Shown: positions 29,384 through 41,420 of the stretch, piece after piece
Layout of the letters: each line of letters begins with the position of its first letter
How positions within the stretch are numbered: the stretch's first letter is position 1
DNA from: Closterium sp. NIES-65
Lineage: Eukaryota; Streptophyta; Zygnematophyceae; Desmidiales; Closteriaceae
DNA length: 64,000 nt
Reading direction: 5' to 3'
NCBI GenBank assembly: GCA_948144175.1
Contig: CANXME010001453.1
Span: 2,480,001 to 2,544,000 of the forward strand
Made by a program: the position numbers and the translations under genes
Notes under the pieces: generated by a model
Seen by the model: only the letters and a program-made list of their open reading frames with translations
The model's database searches: none
What the model was told of the DNA's origin: nothing

Positions 29384-32300
29384 CTACACATGACTAGAAC
29401 CTGTGTCAACAAGGCCTAACTGCACACAACACCTCTGGTGGTCACGAGGCGGAAGCGCCTTGGTGAAGATGTCTGCAGTGTTGGCCTCGGACTCCACAAA
29501 CTCGAAGCGAGCCTGTCCACGTCTCTGCAACTCTCGCAGAAGAAAGTACCTGACGTGAATGTGCTTCACTCTGCTCTCCAGTCGCGGCTCACGACAGAGG
29601 AGGATCGACGCCTTGTTGTCAGTGAACAAGGTCGGTGCAGAGCTCGGCCGCTCACCAAGGTCGGCGAGCAAGAAGGTCAACCAACGCAACTCCTGTGCCG
29701 CCATGGCACCAGCGTAAATCTCAGCCTCAGCTGTAGAGGTCGAGACAGAAGAGGAGCGCGTGGAACGCCAGGAAACAGCTCCAGAACCCAGACTGAAACA
29801 GTACCCCTGAGTAGACCTGTGAGTCTCAGCGTCGTCAGCGTAAGAGGAGTCACAGTGACCAGTGAGTACGACAGACTGCTGCCCTCCAAGAACTAGCCCC
29901 ACGCCTGATGTAGTCGCTAGGTACTTTGCCACCCTCACAGCTGCCGTCCAGTGAACAGGACGGTGTCTCCCTGGCGCAACAAAGCGCGCAAGGATGCTGA
30001 GAGGGAAGGCGAGGTCCGGGCGAGTACAAGTCATCAGGTACATGAGGCAACCCACAAGCTCTGCGTAGGGACCACTAGGCTCAAACGGCTCGTCAGGAAA
30101 GGGACCAGTGAGTCTGTGGTCAACAGCGAGAGGTGTGCGCTGTACGGTGGAGTGCTGAAGCCCGAACCGCTGAAGGACCTGCTGCACCATGTGTGACTGT
30201 GAGAGTGTAATGGTGCGAGCGGCTCTGTCCCTGGTGATCTGCAGGCCAAGGTAGTGGCGCAGCTCACCAAGATCAGTGCACGTGTGTCTCTTCTGCAGTT
30301 CGGACTTCACGTCTGCCAAAGCAACCCTATCCGGAGTGGCGAAAACGAGGTCGTCGACGTAAACCAGAACAAAGAACGGTGTGGAGCCACGACGAACGAA
30401 CAGCGACGGGTCGGCAGAAGACGGCTGGAACCCAAGGTCAGAGAGGGTAGAACGCAGAGTGTCGTGCCACTCACGAGGGGCCTGGCGAAGACCGTAAACA
30501 GGTCGCCTCAGCCTCGACTGGGTCCCAGGAGGGAAAGTGCCAGTGAAGGCCGAGGGACGACGCAACCAGACCTCCTCGTGTAGGCTGCCCTGAAGGAAAG
30601 CAGTGGAGAAGTCGAGAGAGTGTAACTCGTAGTCTCTCTGTGCTGCTACGTGTAGTAACACCCGAAGAGTGGTCATCTTCGGGGTAGGTGCGAAGGTCTG
30701 AAAGAAGTCAACTCCCTCGCGCTGACTGAAACCTCTAGCCACGTAGCGCGCCTTGAAGACCGGGGGAGATCCCGGTGGCCGCTTCACCCTGTAGATCCAC
30801 AGGCCGTCGACTACGTTCGCTCCAGGGGGGGGAACCTCATCGGCGTAGGTGCCTGTGGATCTGTAGGAGGCCATCTCTGCGTCCATGGCAGCTCTCCACT
30901 GAGAGGCCCAAGGCCCTGACACTGCCTCAGCGTAAGTGCGAGGAGTCGGAATGTCAAGGGCGTCGAGGTCACCCTCAGGGGCGAGGAGCATGGCACAGAG
31001 ATGAGGGGAAGCGGCTGCCAGGAACTCTAGCCCAAACTGCCTGTCCTCTAGGGCGTCACAGCCAAGGGCAGACACACCCCCGACGGCCAGAGGACTGGTA
31101 GGAGGAGCAGCCACAAGCGTGGTGGCGTAGTCAAGGCGGCGGGTAGAGGCAAAGTCAGTAACTGCGGCAGTAAGAGCGGACACAGAGGACACAGAGGCAC
31201 GAGGGTGAGTAACAAGAGAGGCGAGAACACGAGAGAGAACAGGACGGTACGTGCGGTAGTAGTCAGTGACAAGAGTAGGGAGCGACACAGTGAGGGCCGA
31301 CTCAGGAGGAGACGGAAGCACAGACTGAGACGGACGAGGTGGACTAGAAAGAAGGAAGGCAGTACGAAGGTCAGTGAAGGGAACAGGAGACGAGGGACGA
31401 GCACGAGGGGAGCGACGAGTAGCCCAAGAACGAGACGGAGGAGGAGAGGACAAAGGCGGAGAACTGGGGAAAACAGCGGGGGAGGAGTCAGGAGGAGGAA
31501 ACGTGGGACCGTAGACAGGAGGAGAGGCGGAGGAGGGAGGAGAAGGGGAGGGGAGACCAAGGGTCCGAAGACCCGAGACAGGAGGAGGAAGTGGCTGCTG
31601 CTGCTGCTGCTGCGACTGCTGCTGCTGCGGAAGCGGCTGCTGCTGGGACTGCTGCTCCTGCGGGTCCAGCTGCTGCTGCTGCTGCTCCTGCGGCTCCAGC
31701 TGCTACTGCTGCTCCTCCAGCCGCTGTAACTCCCTCTCCTCTCTCTCCAACGCAAGCTGCTCGTCACGGGCACGGCGAACACGAGCCTGGTGCCTAGTCG
31801 GGTAGGGGTGGGGGGGCGGAGTAGTGTCCGAAGCAGCGGTAGCTCCAGAGTCCACCCCCGAAGAACCAGGCGCACCACCCCCAGAGGCAGCACTAACACC
31901 AGCTCTAGACCCAGGCTCACCAGAACCCGAAGGAGGCGCACTCTCACCCCCAGTGTCCGCGCGACCAGCACCAGCTCCCGGACGACAAGAGTCCTCTGCA
32001 CCCACCGGGTCAGCTCCAACTCCAGAACCAGAAACTCCAGCTCCAACTCCAGCTCCAACCCCAGCACCCCCAGAACCAAAAACTCCAGTGCCAACTCCAG
32101 CTCCAACTCCAGCTCCAACTCCAGCTCCAACTCCACCACCCCCAGAACCAGAAACCGGTACAGGAACAGGCGCAGTACCAACCTCTGGAGAGCTAGCACC
32201 TGCGACACGCTGCGAGGAGGACTGTGGGGAGGGAGGCTGTACCGGAGAGGCTACCGGAGGAGGAGGGGTAGCCTGGGACACACCCGACGGGGCTGGACCA

Positions 32301-35300
32301 AGGGGGGGAGGCTGTACCGGGGGAACAGGAGGGGGAGCGGCAGTCAGGAAGAGGGGGGGAGGAGGAACCTGGAGACCTCGACTGGGGTATCTGACGTAGT
32401 ACGGAGTGGACTCCTCGAAACGGACGTCACGGGAGTCAAAGAACCGGTGAGAGGGAGGGTGGTAAAAGGTGAAGTCAGAGGAGTCCTCAGGGAAACCAAG
32501 GAAGACACAGGGGACGGCACGAGGCGAGAGCTTGTCCGCGGAGGTGTCGCGGACAAGAGCCAAGCACCCCCAGACACGAAACCGCGACGCAACACCAGGG
32601 GACCCTGTCCAAAGACTGGTCGGTGAAACCTCTGGTCGAGAGACACGTGGCCAGAGGTTCAGCTGGTGCGCGGCGTACCTGACCGTGTAGGGCCACAGAA
32701 AATGGGGGGCACAGGCGTGAGTCAGGGAGGTGCGGGCGATCTCCATGACCAGGCCTATGCGGCGCTCAGCAACCCCATTCTGCTGTGGGGACTCTGGAAG
32801 CGTCCAGGACTGACGAATGCCCTGCTCGCGACAGAATCCAGCGAGAATGCCGGAGCGAAACTCACCCCCACGGTCGGAGTGGAGGCAGCTGACACGACGA
32901 CCACGAGTGTCCTCGGTGGTGAGCAACCACCTGATCAGCGTAGAAGTCACCTCAGACTTCTTCGCCAGAGGGAACACTGTGGTGTAGCGGGAGAAGTCGT
33001 CAACGACCACCAGAAAGTAGCGCTCACGCTCAGGGCCTAGACGAGGGGCGGGGCCCCAGACGTCCAAATGAAGCGTCTCAAAAGGCTCGGTGGCCGGACG
33101 AAGGGAGGAGGAGTGAGGGGCGGCGCGCAGCCGACCCTCGACGCAGGGACCACACGGCGGCGCAAGCGAAGGCGGCAGCGACGGCAAGACACGTGGGAGG
33201 CCTAGGACAAGACGCTGACTAGACATAGCGCGCAGACGAGGAAGGGACGGGTGCCCCATCCGGTGGTGCCACAGAACGGTGGGGTGGGCAAGCGACCGGC
33301 AGGAGCACGACGCAGCGACTGGAGCAGACGTAGGAACCCGACACGACACAGACACCTGGGGGGACGAAGCAACCTGGTGAGACGCGGGGACCCGAACGGG
33401 GGGGGGAACCGGGGGCAGTGGCAGTAGGGGCGGCTGCTGGTGCGACCGCTGGTGCAGCTGCTGCTGCTACTGCTGCTGCTGCGGCTGCTGCTGCGGCTGC
33501 TGCTGCGGCGCACGCGGGCCAGTGCGAAGAGTGTAGAGACCTGAGCCCGGCTCAGCAGTAAAGGTAGCAAGAGGCTGGTAAGAGTCTCCGTCAACACACA
33601 CCGCAGTCTCTCCAGAAGGCTCAAACCACACACCCACGTGCTGACTCACGAGGGGTCGCACGCCCACCAAGTTCCGGGAGAACGAGGGGACGTGAAACCC
33701 AGTGAGAGACCCGGAGGGAGCAGCAGGACACGGTAAAGTGGTAGTGTGACGTGCAGTGACTGGTCCCGTAGTGGGATCAGCCAAAGCCACAGAAACAGGC
33801 GCAGGAAGTGGTGTAAGTGTCGTGCTGTCTCGGAAGAAGCAGTGTGAGGCTCCAGAGTCCAGCGTGAACGACAGCGAAGTGTCCTCAGAGGTAGTCGCTG
33901 GTCTAGAGTCTACACAAGAACCTACACTAGCAACAGGCAACTGAGCAAGACTAGCACCTAAGCTAACAACACCAGAGTAAACAGAGTCAGAAACACTAGA
34001 GTCAACAACAGCATACATAGCATGAGGAGCACCAATCAGATCAACTAACTGCTCAGTAGACATGCCCCACAGAGCGGAGCCGTAGCGCTGAACCAGAGGA
34101 AGCCAGTCAAGAGCAGGACCGCCAACCCCGTAGGCCAACCGGACCGTGTCAGTGAGCTGAGCAAAGCACTGACCAGGGGGGTGAAATCGGCCACAAGGGT
34201 GGCCCTGACGAGGACCTGTCAGAACCTGATAGGTGCAGGGAGGGTAAGAAGCACCGCGCTGGGGCTGACGCAGCCCCGACCCCGGAGCCAGCTGCTGACG
34301 CTGCTGCTGCTGAGGCTGGCGGGAGGAAAGGGGCTGCTGCTGCTGCTGAAGGTGCTGCTGACGCTGAGCCTGGTACCACGCCGCTGCTCCACCTAGCGGG
34401 GTCGGCAGTACAGGAGGCTACTGACGAGCTCGGGGGTCGCCGCCACCAGCAGGCGCAGTGGAGTCACCAGCCGCTGCACGAGGGGTCTCTCTAGACGCTG
34501 CACTCCCACCACCGCCAGTCGCAACAGCACCCCCACTACCTCTGCTACCTCCACCTCCACCTCCACCAGAACTACCTTTCTTGCCCCCCTTGCCGCGGGA
34601 CCGCGACGCAGTCGTAACAGCAGCCGCAGTCGCGTCAGTAGCGGCAGTGGCGAGAGAGGCAGTGAAGGTGGGTAACTGCGGGACTGTGCACCCGTGGAAG
34701 AGTCGGGGGGACACAGTACCAGAGGCGGCAGCTACCGAGCGAAGGTTGCTCTCGATGTCCTTGAGTGCAGACTCAAGGACCTCGATAGTTAGCTCACTAG
34801 GGTGCTTCAGCAGAAGCGCGTCACGAACGGAGGCTAGGCGGTCAGGGAGGCTAGTGGCGATGAAATAGACAGTAATCGCCATGGGGGGAGGAAGCAGTGC
34901 AAGCTGTGCCTCAGTGCAAGCAGCGCGGTAACTAGCGTCGAGCGAGCGGAGGTGAGCGATCAAGTCAGCAGAGCGCTCAAACGAGGCGAGATCAGGAAAC
35001 AGGAACGGGAGGAAAAGACGGCCAAGAGAGACAGTAGCGGGAGTAGAGTAGCGGGCCTTAATCGCAGTGAGGTACGCAGCAGCGGTGCGAACCTGAGTAA
35101 AGTGGACCTCCTCTGACTCAGGGAGGAGGCTGCTGAGTGCGATGCAGGCCGCAGCGTCACGCGACGTCCAAGCCGTCCGGTCAGCGCGCTGACGGGCAAA
35201 GCGAGCCGTAGCAGCGTCGTCAGGGGCAGAGCCTAAAGCTGTAGGCTCGGGGGGCTCGGGGAGGTCACCAGTAGCGTGCGACCAGAGGGTCTCGCCCCCC

Positions 35301-35401
35301 TGGACCTGACTCTCTAACAGACGGCGAGCGCGAAGAAGCCAGACGGAAAAGTCAAGTGGTCTACCGTCAGCGTCGAAACGAAGAACTCGCGGAGTCGCCA
35401 T
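29384..35401 (-). pseudogene. gag-pol of element K
   Basis: The start MATPRVLRFDADGRPLDF at 35401 aligns with the Gag start of the other families. Parts: Gag (to about 34500) with a short Gly/Ser tract, Gln-rich region, Cys/His motif CTYQVLTG...QCFAQLTD (about 34240-34150), protease LDSGASHCFF (about 33845), GAG-pre-integrase HHRMGHPSLPRL (about 33260), integrase with DVWGP, HSDRGGEFRS and SPQQNGVAERR, VGAGVGAG repeat linker (about 32160-32000), Gln/Leu-rich stretch (about 31730-31590), reverse transcriptase with YVDDLVFA (about 30360) and RNase H with DNKAS and DIFTKALPP (about 29450). All domains are recognisable; about three or four breaks. Confidence 0.9.
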
Positions 35402-35508
35402 AGTGAGAACTAACGCGAACGAACAGGCGAGTAACAACCGGGGAGAAGAGGCAAATTAGGGTTCAGGTGGGAAGGGGACTCAGTCGCAGCGGAAGAGCGG
35501 GCTAGGGG

Positions 35509-36190
35509 GACGGGCCAGGGCGTAGGGTAGGGCGACGGGCTAGGGCGTAGGGTAGGGCGACGGGCCAGGGCGTAGGGTAGGGCGACGGTCCAGGGCGTAG
35601 GGTAGGGCGACGGGCCAGGGCGTAGGGTAGGGCGACGGGCCAGGGCGTAGGGTAGGGCGACGGGCCAGGGCGTAGGGTAGGGCGACGGGCCAGGGCGTAG
35701 GGTAGGGCGACGGGCCAGGGCGTAGGGTAGGGCGACGGTCCAGGGCGTAGGGTAGGGCGACGGGCCAGGGCGTAGGGTAGGGCGACGGGCCAGGGCGTAG
35801 GGTAGGGCGACGGGCCAGGGCGTAGGGACGGGACAGGGCGACGCGACGGGGCAGGGCGGCGCGATGGGGCAGGGTGACGGGACGGGGCAGGGCGACGCGA
35901 CGGGGCAGGGCGACGCGACGGGGCAGGGTGACGGGACGGGGCAGGGCGACGCAACGGGGCAGGGCGACGGGACGGGGCAGGGCGACGCGACGGGACAGGG
36001 CGACGGGACGGGGGGGAAAGGGCGGGCACGACGTGACGGGGGGAACGGGCGCGACGCGACGGGGGGAAAGAGCGCTAGGCGACGGGGGGAAAGGGCGCGA
36101 CGCGACGGGGGGGGGGGGGGGGGGAAAGGGCGCTAGGCGACGGGGAGAAAGGGCGCTAAGCGACGGGGGAGAGGGCGCTAGGCTCGGTAC
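35509..36190 (-). repeat. Tandem-repeat leader of element K (25-bp array)
   Basis: About 12-13 copies of a 25-bp unit (gggcgtagggtagggcgacgg core) run from 35509 to about 35825. A second array of gacggggcagggcgacgc units and G-runs continues to about 36180. The 25-bp period is not a multiple of three. The frames through it (repeating ARRPTLRPGPSPYPTPWPV) are not genes. Confidence 0.85.
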
Positions 36191-36269
36191 TAGGCGCGGT
36201 AACAACGGAACCGGTACGAACGAGAGGTAGGATCAGGCTCAGGAGGGACGAACGGAGAACGGAGGAACG

Positions 36270-36302
36270 GGATCCCACAGGATCCTAACCTAGCTGATAC
36301 CA
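36270..36302 (-). promoter_or_regulatory. Primer site and leader stem-loop of element K
   Basis: On the minus strand the primer site TGGTATCAGCTA is followed after a few bases by ggatcc-tgtg-ggatcc (36285-36270), a perfect 6-bp stem with a 4-base loop. Position and size match the stem-loops of A, B, D, E, H and I with unrelated stem bases. K lacks the GGGCCCACC box. Confidence 0.5.
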
Positions 36303-36412
36303 TGTCAAAATGAGGAATGATGATGCCATTGATGTTGGTTGGGGTACATATAACAAACCCTAACTTCTGTACCCCCTAAGACAAACCTCACTACAGGCTA
36401 CAACATTTGACA

Positions 36413-36442
36413 CTGACATTTCAAATTTGGCCCCCTTGATTC

Positions 36443-36475
<33 letters not shown>

Positions 36476-36598
36476 CTTCTACACTGATGGCACTACGGCC
36501 AGATTTAGGGTTCCTCAGTCTCCAGCAAAGCGGCTGTCTGTTCGTTCAGGGTTGGCAAGCTAGAATCAGTCCTTAAAAAACATTTCGCACAAAGAAAA
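36413..36598. other. Short spacer with an A30 tract
   Basis: Between K and the LTR of J. Contains 30 consecutive A (36444-36473). No flanking LINE or SINE body was recognised. The DNA just before J's LTR (gaaaa, 36594-36598) would be J's target copy. Confidence 0.5.
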
Positions 36599-37101
36599 TG
36601 TTGGGCTGAGAAAAGCCCTTAGGATCGTTTTCAAGACGAAGGCTCAGGATAATGATGTATTAGCGGAAGCGTTCAATGAGGACTGATTGAACCACCTTGC
36701 ACTGGTGTGTGAGAACAGGATAAGTTGATTATAGCAAAGAGATACAGGCTTTATATGATTACAAGGAATGTGAAAGGTTTTACTAACTGTAACTGCTGTT
36801 GCGGTTCGATGCAGCGACTACTCAGGTAACTGCTCAATAGCGAGTCAATTATGTTTCCTTGCTGTCGCACTGCTTTTGACGAGTGAAAGGTCCCTGACCT
36901 TTGACCTTCACTTAACTACTTCCTGTTTTCTTTTTGTCAACCGCTTTGGTTGACTCGTTGTTATTTCGCTGTAGTTCGCTTCGCTGACGTTATCTTGCCT
37001 GACAAATCAGAAGCGCGAACTATATGTTTCCAACACTCCCCTTTGCTTCTTAAGTGTCGTTGCCTTCGTTGCTCATGACGTGGCTCTTTCCAGTCAGCAT
37101 A

Positions 37102-40100
37102 CCGTCTGGCCCTGGATATAAGCCCATATGCGCTTATAATAAGTAATGATTTTTTAGGGGTGGCGCTTGTAATTGAGGAACGGCCATAAGCGCCGGCGCT
37201 TATAAAATGTCAAATTCCAATTTTGGTTTTCGAAGTATTAAAGCGAAGCCCACAATAAGGCGAACACAACTGTGTACGTTGCGCATGGGATCGTGCATGA
37301 GATTCCGGCGAAAACTGCCGCGACTCGATTTCCCACCGCACAGAACCTGTCCTGGAGCAACGCACCTGCCAGCGATGACGTGCATCCTGGCGTGCGGCCC
37401 AATAGGAACGTCATGCGCTGCCAGGGTGCAACATTACACCCGAACCATCTACAAGGGGGTGGAATCTCCTAGCCAGCGCAGCAGATTCGTGCCGCGATAC
37501 TCTCATCTCCGGGTTCAGGCAGGGGGGCACCCGTCTATCCCCGATGAGGACCCCAAGCCGCAACTCAGAGGGGGTCCCCGCTAATCTTTCATTTCAGCAC
37601 TCGATTCATTCAGTTTTGGTAGTCCGATTCTTGTTCTCGCCCGCCTGGCTGCGACAGCCATGGCGGAATTCTCAGGCACACACTTTTTGTTCAAGAAGAA
37701 GCCCGCGCATAGGCCCGCCTTTGTAGTCGACGTCGACGGATGGTACTCCCGTGTCCCAGCTAAACCACTAGAGCCACCACAGCCTCCAGCGCCTCCTGCG
37801 CCGCCTGCTCCTCCTGCTCCTCCTTTGCCGCCTGTGCCTCCTGCTCCTCCTGTTCCTCCGTCTCCTCCGATTTTGGGATGTCCTCAGTACACAGGGGATC
37901 CGCCCGTGCTCACGCTCCTGCTCCCGACTGCGTTCGACGAGTGGCTGGATGAACCGGAAAGCAACAAGGCCCCAGATGTTGAGGTACCCGGCGCACCTTA
38001 CCTTGGACCACGTTGGGGCCGGCCCGATGATTGCACCACGTGGGACGAATCTGCACTCGGAGCTGACGACAACGTGGCTGAGGACGAGGAAGCGAGCCGT
38101 GCTGACGACGACGAGGCTGAGGAAGGTGGCGCGCAGGGCGGCACCGCTGAGGATGTGTTTCCTGAGGGCGTACCTGGTGGCGACGACGACGACGGTGTCG
38201 AGTACTGGTCACGTGACGGGCTCCCCGAGGAACTGCCGATACCTTCCTTTCCACCAGCTAACCGCAAGCGACCCCACCTGTCTACCCAGAACCGTGATGC
38301 CCGCCCCCCCTCTCCCAGGCACAAGATCAGCGATCACAAGCGCAAAGGCTACACCGCTGCGGAGAAGTTGAAGTACGTCGCGATGCTGGATGTGGCGAAG
38401 TCGGTGCGCGCACTAGCTCGGGAGTGTGGGATTCACCGGATGTGTCTCGCCAACTGGAAGGTGGCAGCGGGGTTTCTCAAAGAAGCACACTCCGGGCGGA
38501 AGCGCATGCACGGTCGCGGGCGGGCCTCGTGGTACCGCCCCATGGAGTTGAAGGTGTACGAGCGGCTCCTGGACTGGCGCCGCAAAGGCACCGCCGTGTC
38601 GGTCGGCCGTCTGCGGGAGTGGTCGAGGGAGTTCATGAAGATCCTCTACCCGGACGACAAGTGGAGCGGGAGTCAGAGATGGTCGGAGCGGTTTCGGAAG
38701 CTGTGGAATCTGAGCGTCCGCATGAAGACGCGGGTTGCTCAGAAAACAGCCGCTCGTAAGATTACGCCCCTTGCTTTTATGTCTAAGTTTCAGGTTCACT
38801 TACTAAACTGCCGTCTATCCCGCCCACTTTCCTCCGTCTCACAGATCTTGCGGAGCAGTGCCAGAAATTCTGGCGTTTTGTCCGACACATGCGTCGCGCG
38901 CGCGGCATCGAGCCATGCTGGATCCTCAACCTGACCAGACGCCGCTCTGGCTGGAGATGCCCGCCACCACGACCGTGGATCAGACGGGCGTACGGTCGGT
39001 GCCCATCCGGAGTGCAGGTTACCAGAAGGAGCGTGTGACCGTGATGCTGGCGTGCACGGCGGACGGGGCAAAGCTCAAGCCGTGGGTACTTTTCAAGCGG
39101 AAGACGCTGCCGAAGGGCAACTTTCCTCCTGGTAATAAGTAGCAACTACCGCTGTCTTACCGTATCTTTTCTCATGCCGCGCTAACAGTTTAAGTGCCAT
39201 TTGTGTGTGCAGATGTGGTCGTGGCTTGCCACGAGAACGGGTGGATGAACGCAGAAGGCGTCATCCGCTGGCTTGAGGAATGTGTGAAGCCCTTCTTGAA
39301 GCCCCGATTTGGCAGGTGTGCGAAGAGCTCTATGCTTGTGCTGGATTCCTACCGCGGCCACCTTACTGAGGGGGTGAAGGAGAAGCTCCGCGAGATCAAC
39401 TGCGTGCCTGCTGTCATCCCGTCGGGTTGTACGGGTGAGGTTCAGCCGCTCGACTTCTCCATCAACAAGAGCTTCAAAGCATCTGTTCGTCAGCAGTACC
39501 AGAAGTGGTTTCAGGAGGAGGGCCAAGAGCAACTGACAGCTACAGGTACGTTGTTTCCGTTAAACACGCATGTTTATCCCCCTTTCACCCTTGGTCATTG
39601 ACACGACTTTCCCGGGTGTCTCTGTTGCGGTGCAGGGAATCTGAAGAATCCCCCCCCAGAAGTGGTCCTTCGATGGATTTCACAAGCCTGGAAAGCAGTA
39701 CCCTCCGACCTCGTCAAGCGCGCCTTCCTCACCTGCGGCATTAGCAACGCGCTTGACGGCAGTGAGGACCACCTCGCCATGGCGCACAGGCGGAGCCAGC
39801 TGACGGCGGCAGTGGATGTAGACGACGACATCATCGGCGACGGATTCTTTGGCAACAACTGCCAGGAGCACGAGTCTGACGAGGAGTAGTTCCGGTACTA
39901 GCACCTAGGTAGAATAGCAGATTAAGTCTAAAATTGTGTATTGACTTGTAGTATACGTTGAAGCGAACGATGTTATACTTGTTTTGCTTTTGTTGTGGTG
40001 GTAAAAAAAAGTGTTAATATTGAGGGTGGCGCTTATAATAAGGAAGAGTACAAAAGGGGTGGCACTTATAATCGAGGATCGGCCATAAGCGCCATGCTCC

Positions 40101-40155
40101 AAATAGAAGCACCGGCGCCTGTAATAGGCAGGCGCCTATATCCGGGGCCATACGG
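37102..40155 (+). mobile_element. pogo/Tigger-like Tc1-mariner DNA transposon
   Basis: The ends form about 22-bp terminal inverted repeats with three mismatches (ccgtCtggcccTggatataAgc on the left against ccgtAtggcccCggatataGgc read inward on the right). They are flanked by TA on both sides (37100-37101 and 40156-40157), the standard Tc1/mariner target duplication. Subterminal copies of ggtggcgcttataat-like sequence and cggccataagcgcc occur at about 37158-37195 and about 40025-40093, in the same orientation at both ends, and may be transposase-binding sites. It carries one transposase gene. It is inserted in the C-terminal coding part of element J. Confidence 0.92.
37660..39889 (+). CDS. pogo-like DDE transposase, four exons
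   Basis: Predicted exons 37660-38755, 38845-39131, 39213-39545 and 39636-39889; introns of 89, 81 and 90 bp are all GT-AG. The N-terminus has a Pro-rich run (about residues 38-70) and an acidic region. It is followed by a helix-turn-helix (YTAAEKLKYVAMLDVAKS) and a CENP-B-type DNA-binding domain (SQRWSERFRKLWNLSVRMKT). The DDE catalytic domain has DQTPLW for the first Asp, VLDSYRGHLT for the second and VQPLDFSINKSF for the third, 35 residues apart, as in pogo transposases. The start ATG has a good context (agccatggcg). Near 38932, inside exon 2, the frame shifts by one base, so this copy is probably inactive. The enzyme cuts and joins the transposon ends. Confidence 0.82.
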
Positions 40156-40707
40156 TAGTACTCAAACTTCTGCTTTCCAAGTTTCTTGGTCAAGTAATCT
40201 GCTGCCATCTCGGTCGTGGGGCAGTAGGATAGCTCAAGTCTTCCTTTCTCGATTTCGTCCTTCACGAAGAAATGGCGTAAGGCAATGTGCTTCGTTCGGT
40301 ATGCGAACCCGCTCTTGTTCGCTATGCGAATTGCCGATTGGTTCTCGCAGAAGAGAGAGAAGCTGGGTAACTGGGCCAGCTTTGCTTCTTCCAGTAGTTT
40401 GCAGAGGTGCAGTCCTTCCTTGGTGGCTAAGCAGAGTGAAATGTATTCTGCTTCAGCAAAGGAGAGAGCAATTAGTTCTTGCTTGCTCGACTGCCAAGAG
40501 ATAGGATGACGAGCTCAAGTCGATAGCGTCAGAATGTTATCATTGTCAAGTGAGGTACTCTATAGTGAGTACAACCCAAATTAGGGTTTGCTATATGTAC
40601 TGCCCTACTTACTAGTGAACCCTCTCCTTTGTTCATTTCTCTCTTGCCTAGCTAGCTAAACCCTAGCTATGGCTCCTCACTGTGCTTACTCTTGTGACAT
40701 GGTATCA

Positions 40708-40739
40708 GAGCATTTACGCTCCTGGCCTGTGGGCCCACC
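40708..40739 (+). promoter_or_regulatory. Leader stem-loop and GGGCCCACC box of element I
   Basis: gagc (40708-40711, overlapping the primer site) pairs with gctc (40718-40721) around a 6-base loop, and GGGCCCACC follows at 40731-40739. Conservation in an element with no genes argues that the signal acts in RNA rather than protein. Confidence 0.5.
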
Positions 40740-40859
40740 AAATGCTTCCGCTGTCATTCTGTTTGTCGCGCGCCCCGTGGTACGCGACGTGTTATTTTCT
40801 TTCCGCCACGCGCTCGGAGCGCGTGGCGGCTTTTTCTGCCCGCCGCGCGCTCGGGGAGC

Positions 40860-41420
40860 GTGGCGGTTTAACCGTCCGTCGATACGCCTTCAGGGGGCCC
40901 GTGTGCTGCCCCCCGTCGCCCGTTGCGGCGTCTTCAGGGGGCCCGCCCGCTGCCCCCTCCCGTCACTTGTCGCGGCGCCCCGGAGGCCAGCGCGCCACCC
41001 CCTCCCGTCACCCATCGTGGCGATCTCGTGGGGGCCCGCGCGCCGGCCCCTCTCGTCGCCTCGTCGCGGCGCCTTGAGGGCCCGCGCGTTCCCCCCCTCC
41101 CGTCGCCTCGTCGCGGCACCTTGGGGGCCCGCGCGTCGCCCCCTCCCGTTGCCTCGTCGCGGCGCCTTGGGGGCCCGCGCGCGGCCCCTTTCGTCGCCCG
41201 TCGAGCCGCCCTCGGGGGCCCGAGCGCGGCCCCCCTTCCGTCACCAGCCGTGGCGCCCTCGGGGGGCCCGCGCCCTACTCCTTCGTGGCGCCCAGGAGAC
41301 CCCCCCTGCCTCCTCCCTTTCCCTTGGTGAACCGCCCGAGCTGCTTCCCGCGCTCCTACCTGCGTTAGGGTTTGGGGGTGGCGGGCATGGGGGTGAACAG
41401 TGTGGGTAACCTGCAGTTCC
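40860..41420 (+). repeat. G+C-rich imperfect tandem repeat inside element I
   Basis: Units of roughly 40-50 bp resembling cctcgtcgcggcgccttggg followed by ggcccgcgcg recur across 40880-41300. Open frames here (for example 40669-41409) are Arg/Pro/Ala repeat translations without domains. From 41420 to 41907 there is no gene, only short repeats (ggaggctacaatctccg twice). Confidence 0.7.

Larger units (their letters stand above)
29069..36412 (-). mobile_element. Element K: young short-LTR Ty1/copia, minus strand
   Basis: LTRs 29069-29178 and 36303-36412 are only 110 bp and appear identical. A perfect 5-bp target duplication CTGAC flanks them (29064-29068 and 36413-36417). On the minus strand the 5' LTR is followed by a primer site TGGTATCAGCTA (36291-36302), a tandem-repeat leader, gag (from 35401), pol to about 29384 and a polypurine tract tatgggggtg next to the 3' LTR. 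It belongs to the same body plan as A/B/D/F/H but is a separate family (LTR, Gag and linker sequences differ). Structurally complete and very recent; the frames carry about three or four breaks. Confidence 0.95.

Noticed and set aside
35509-35825. CRISPR array
   Set aside because: The 25-bp units are directly adjacent with no spacers and form the leader of a eukaryotic retroelement.
40669-41409. A 246-codon gene in element I
   Set aside because: It crosses the LTR, the primer site and a G+C-rich repeat, and has no recognisable domain.
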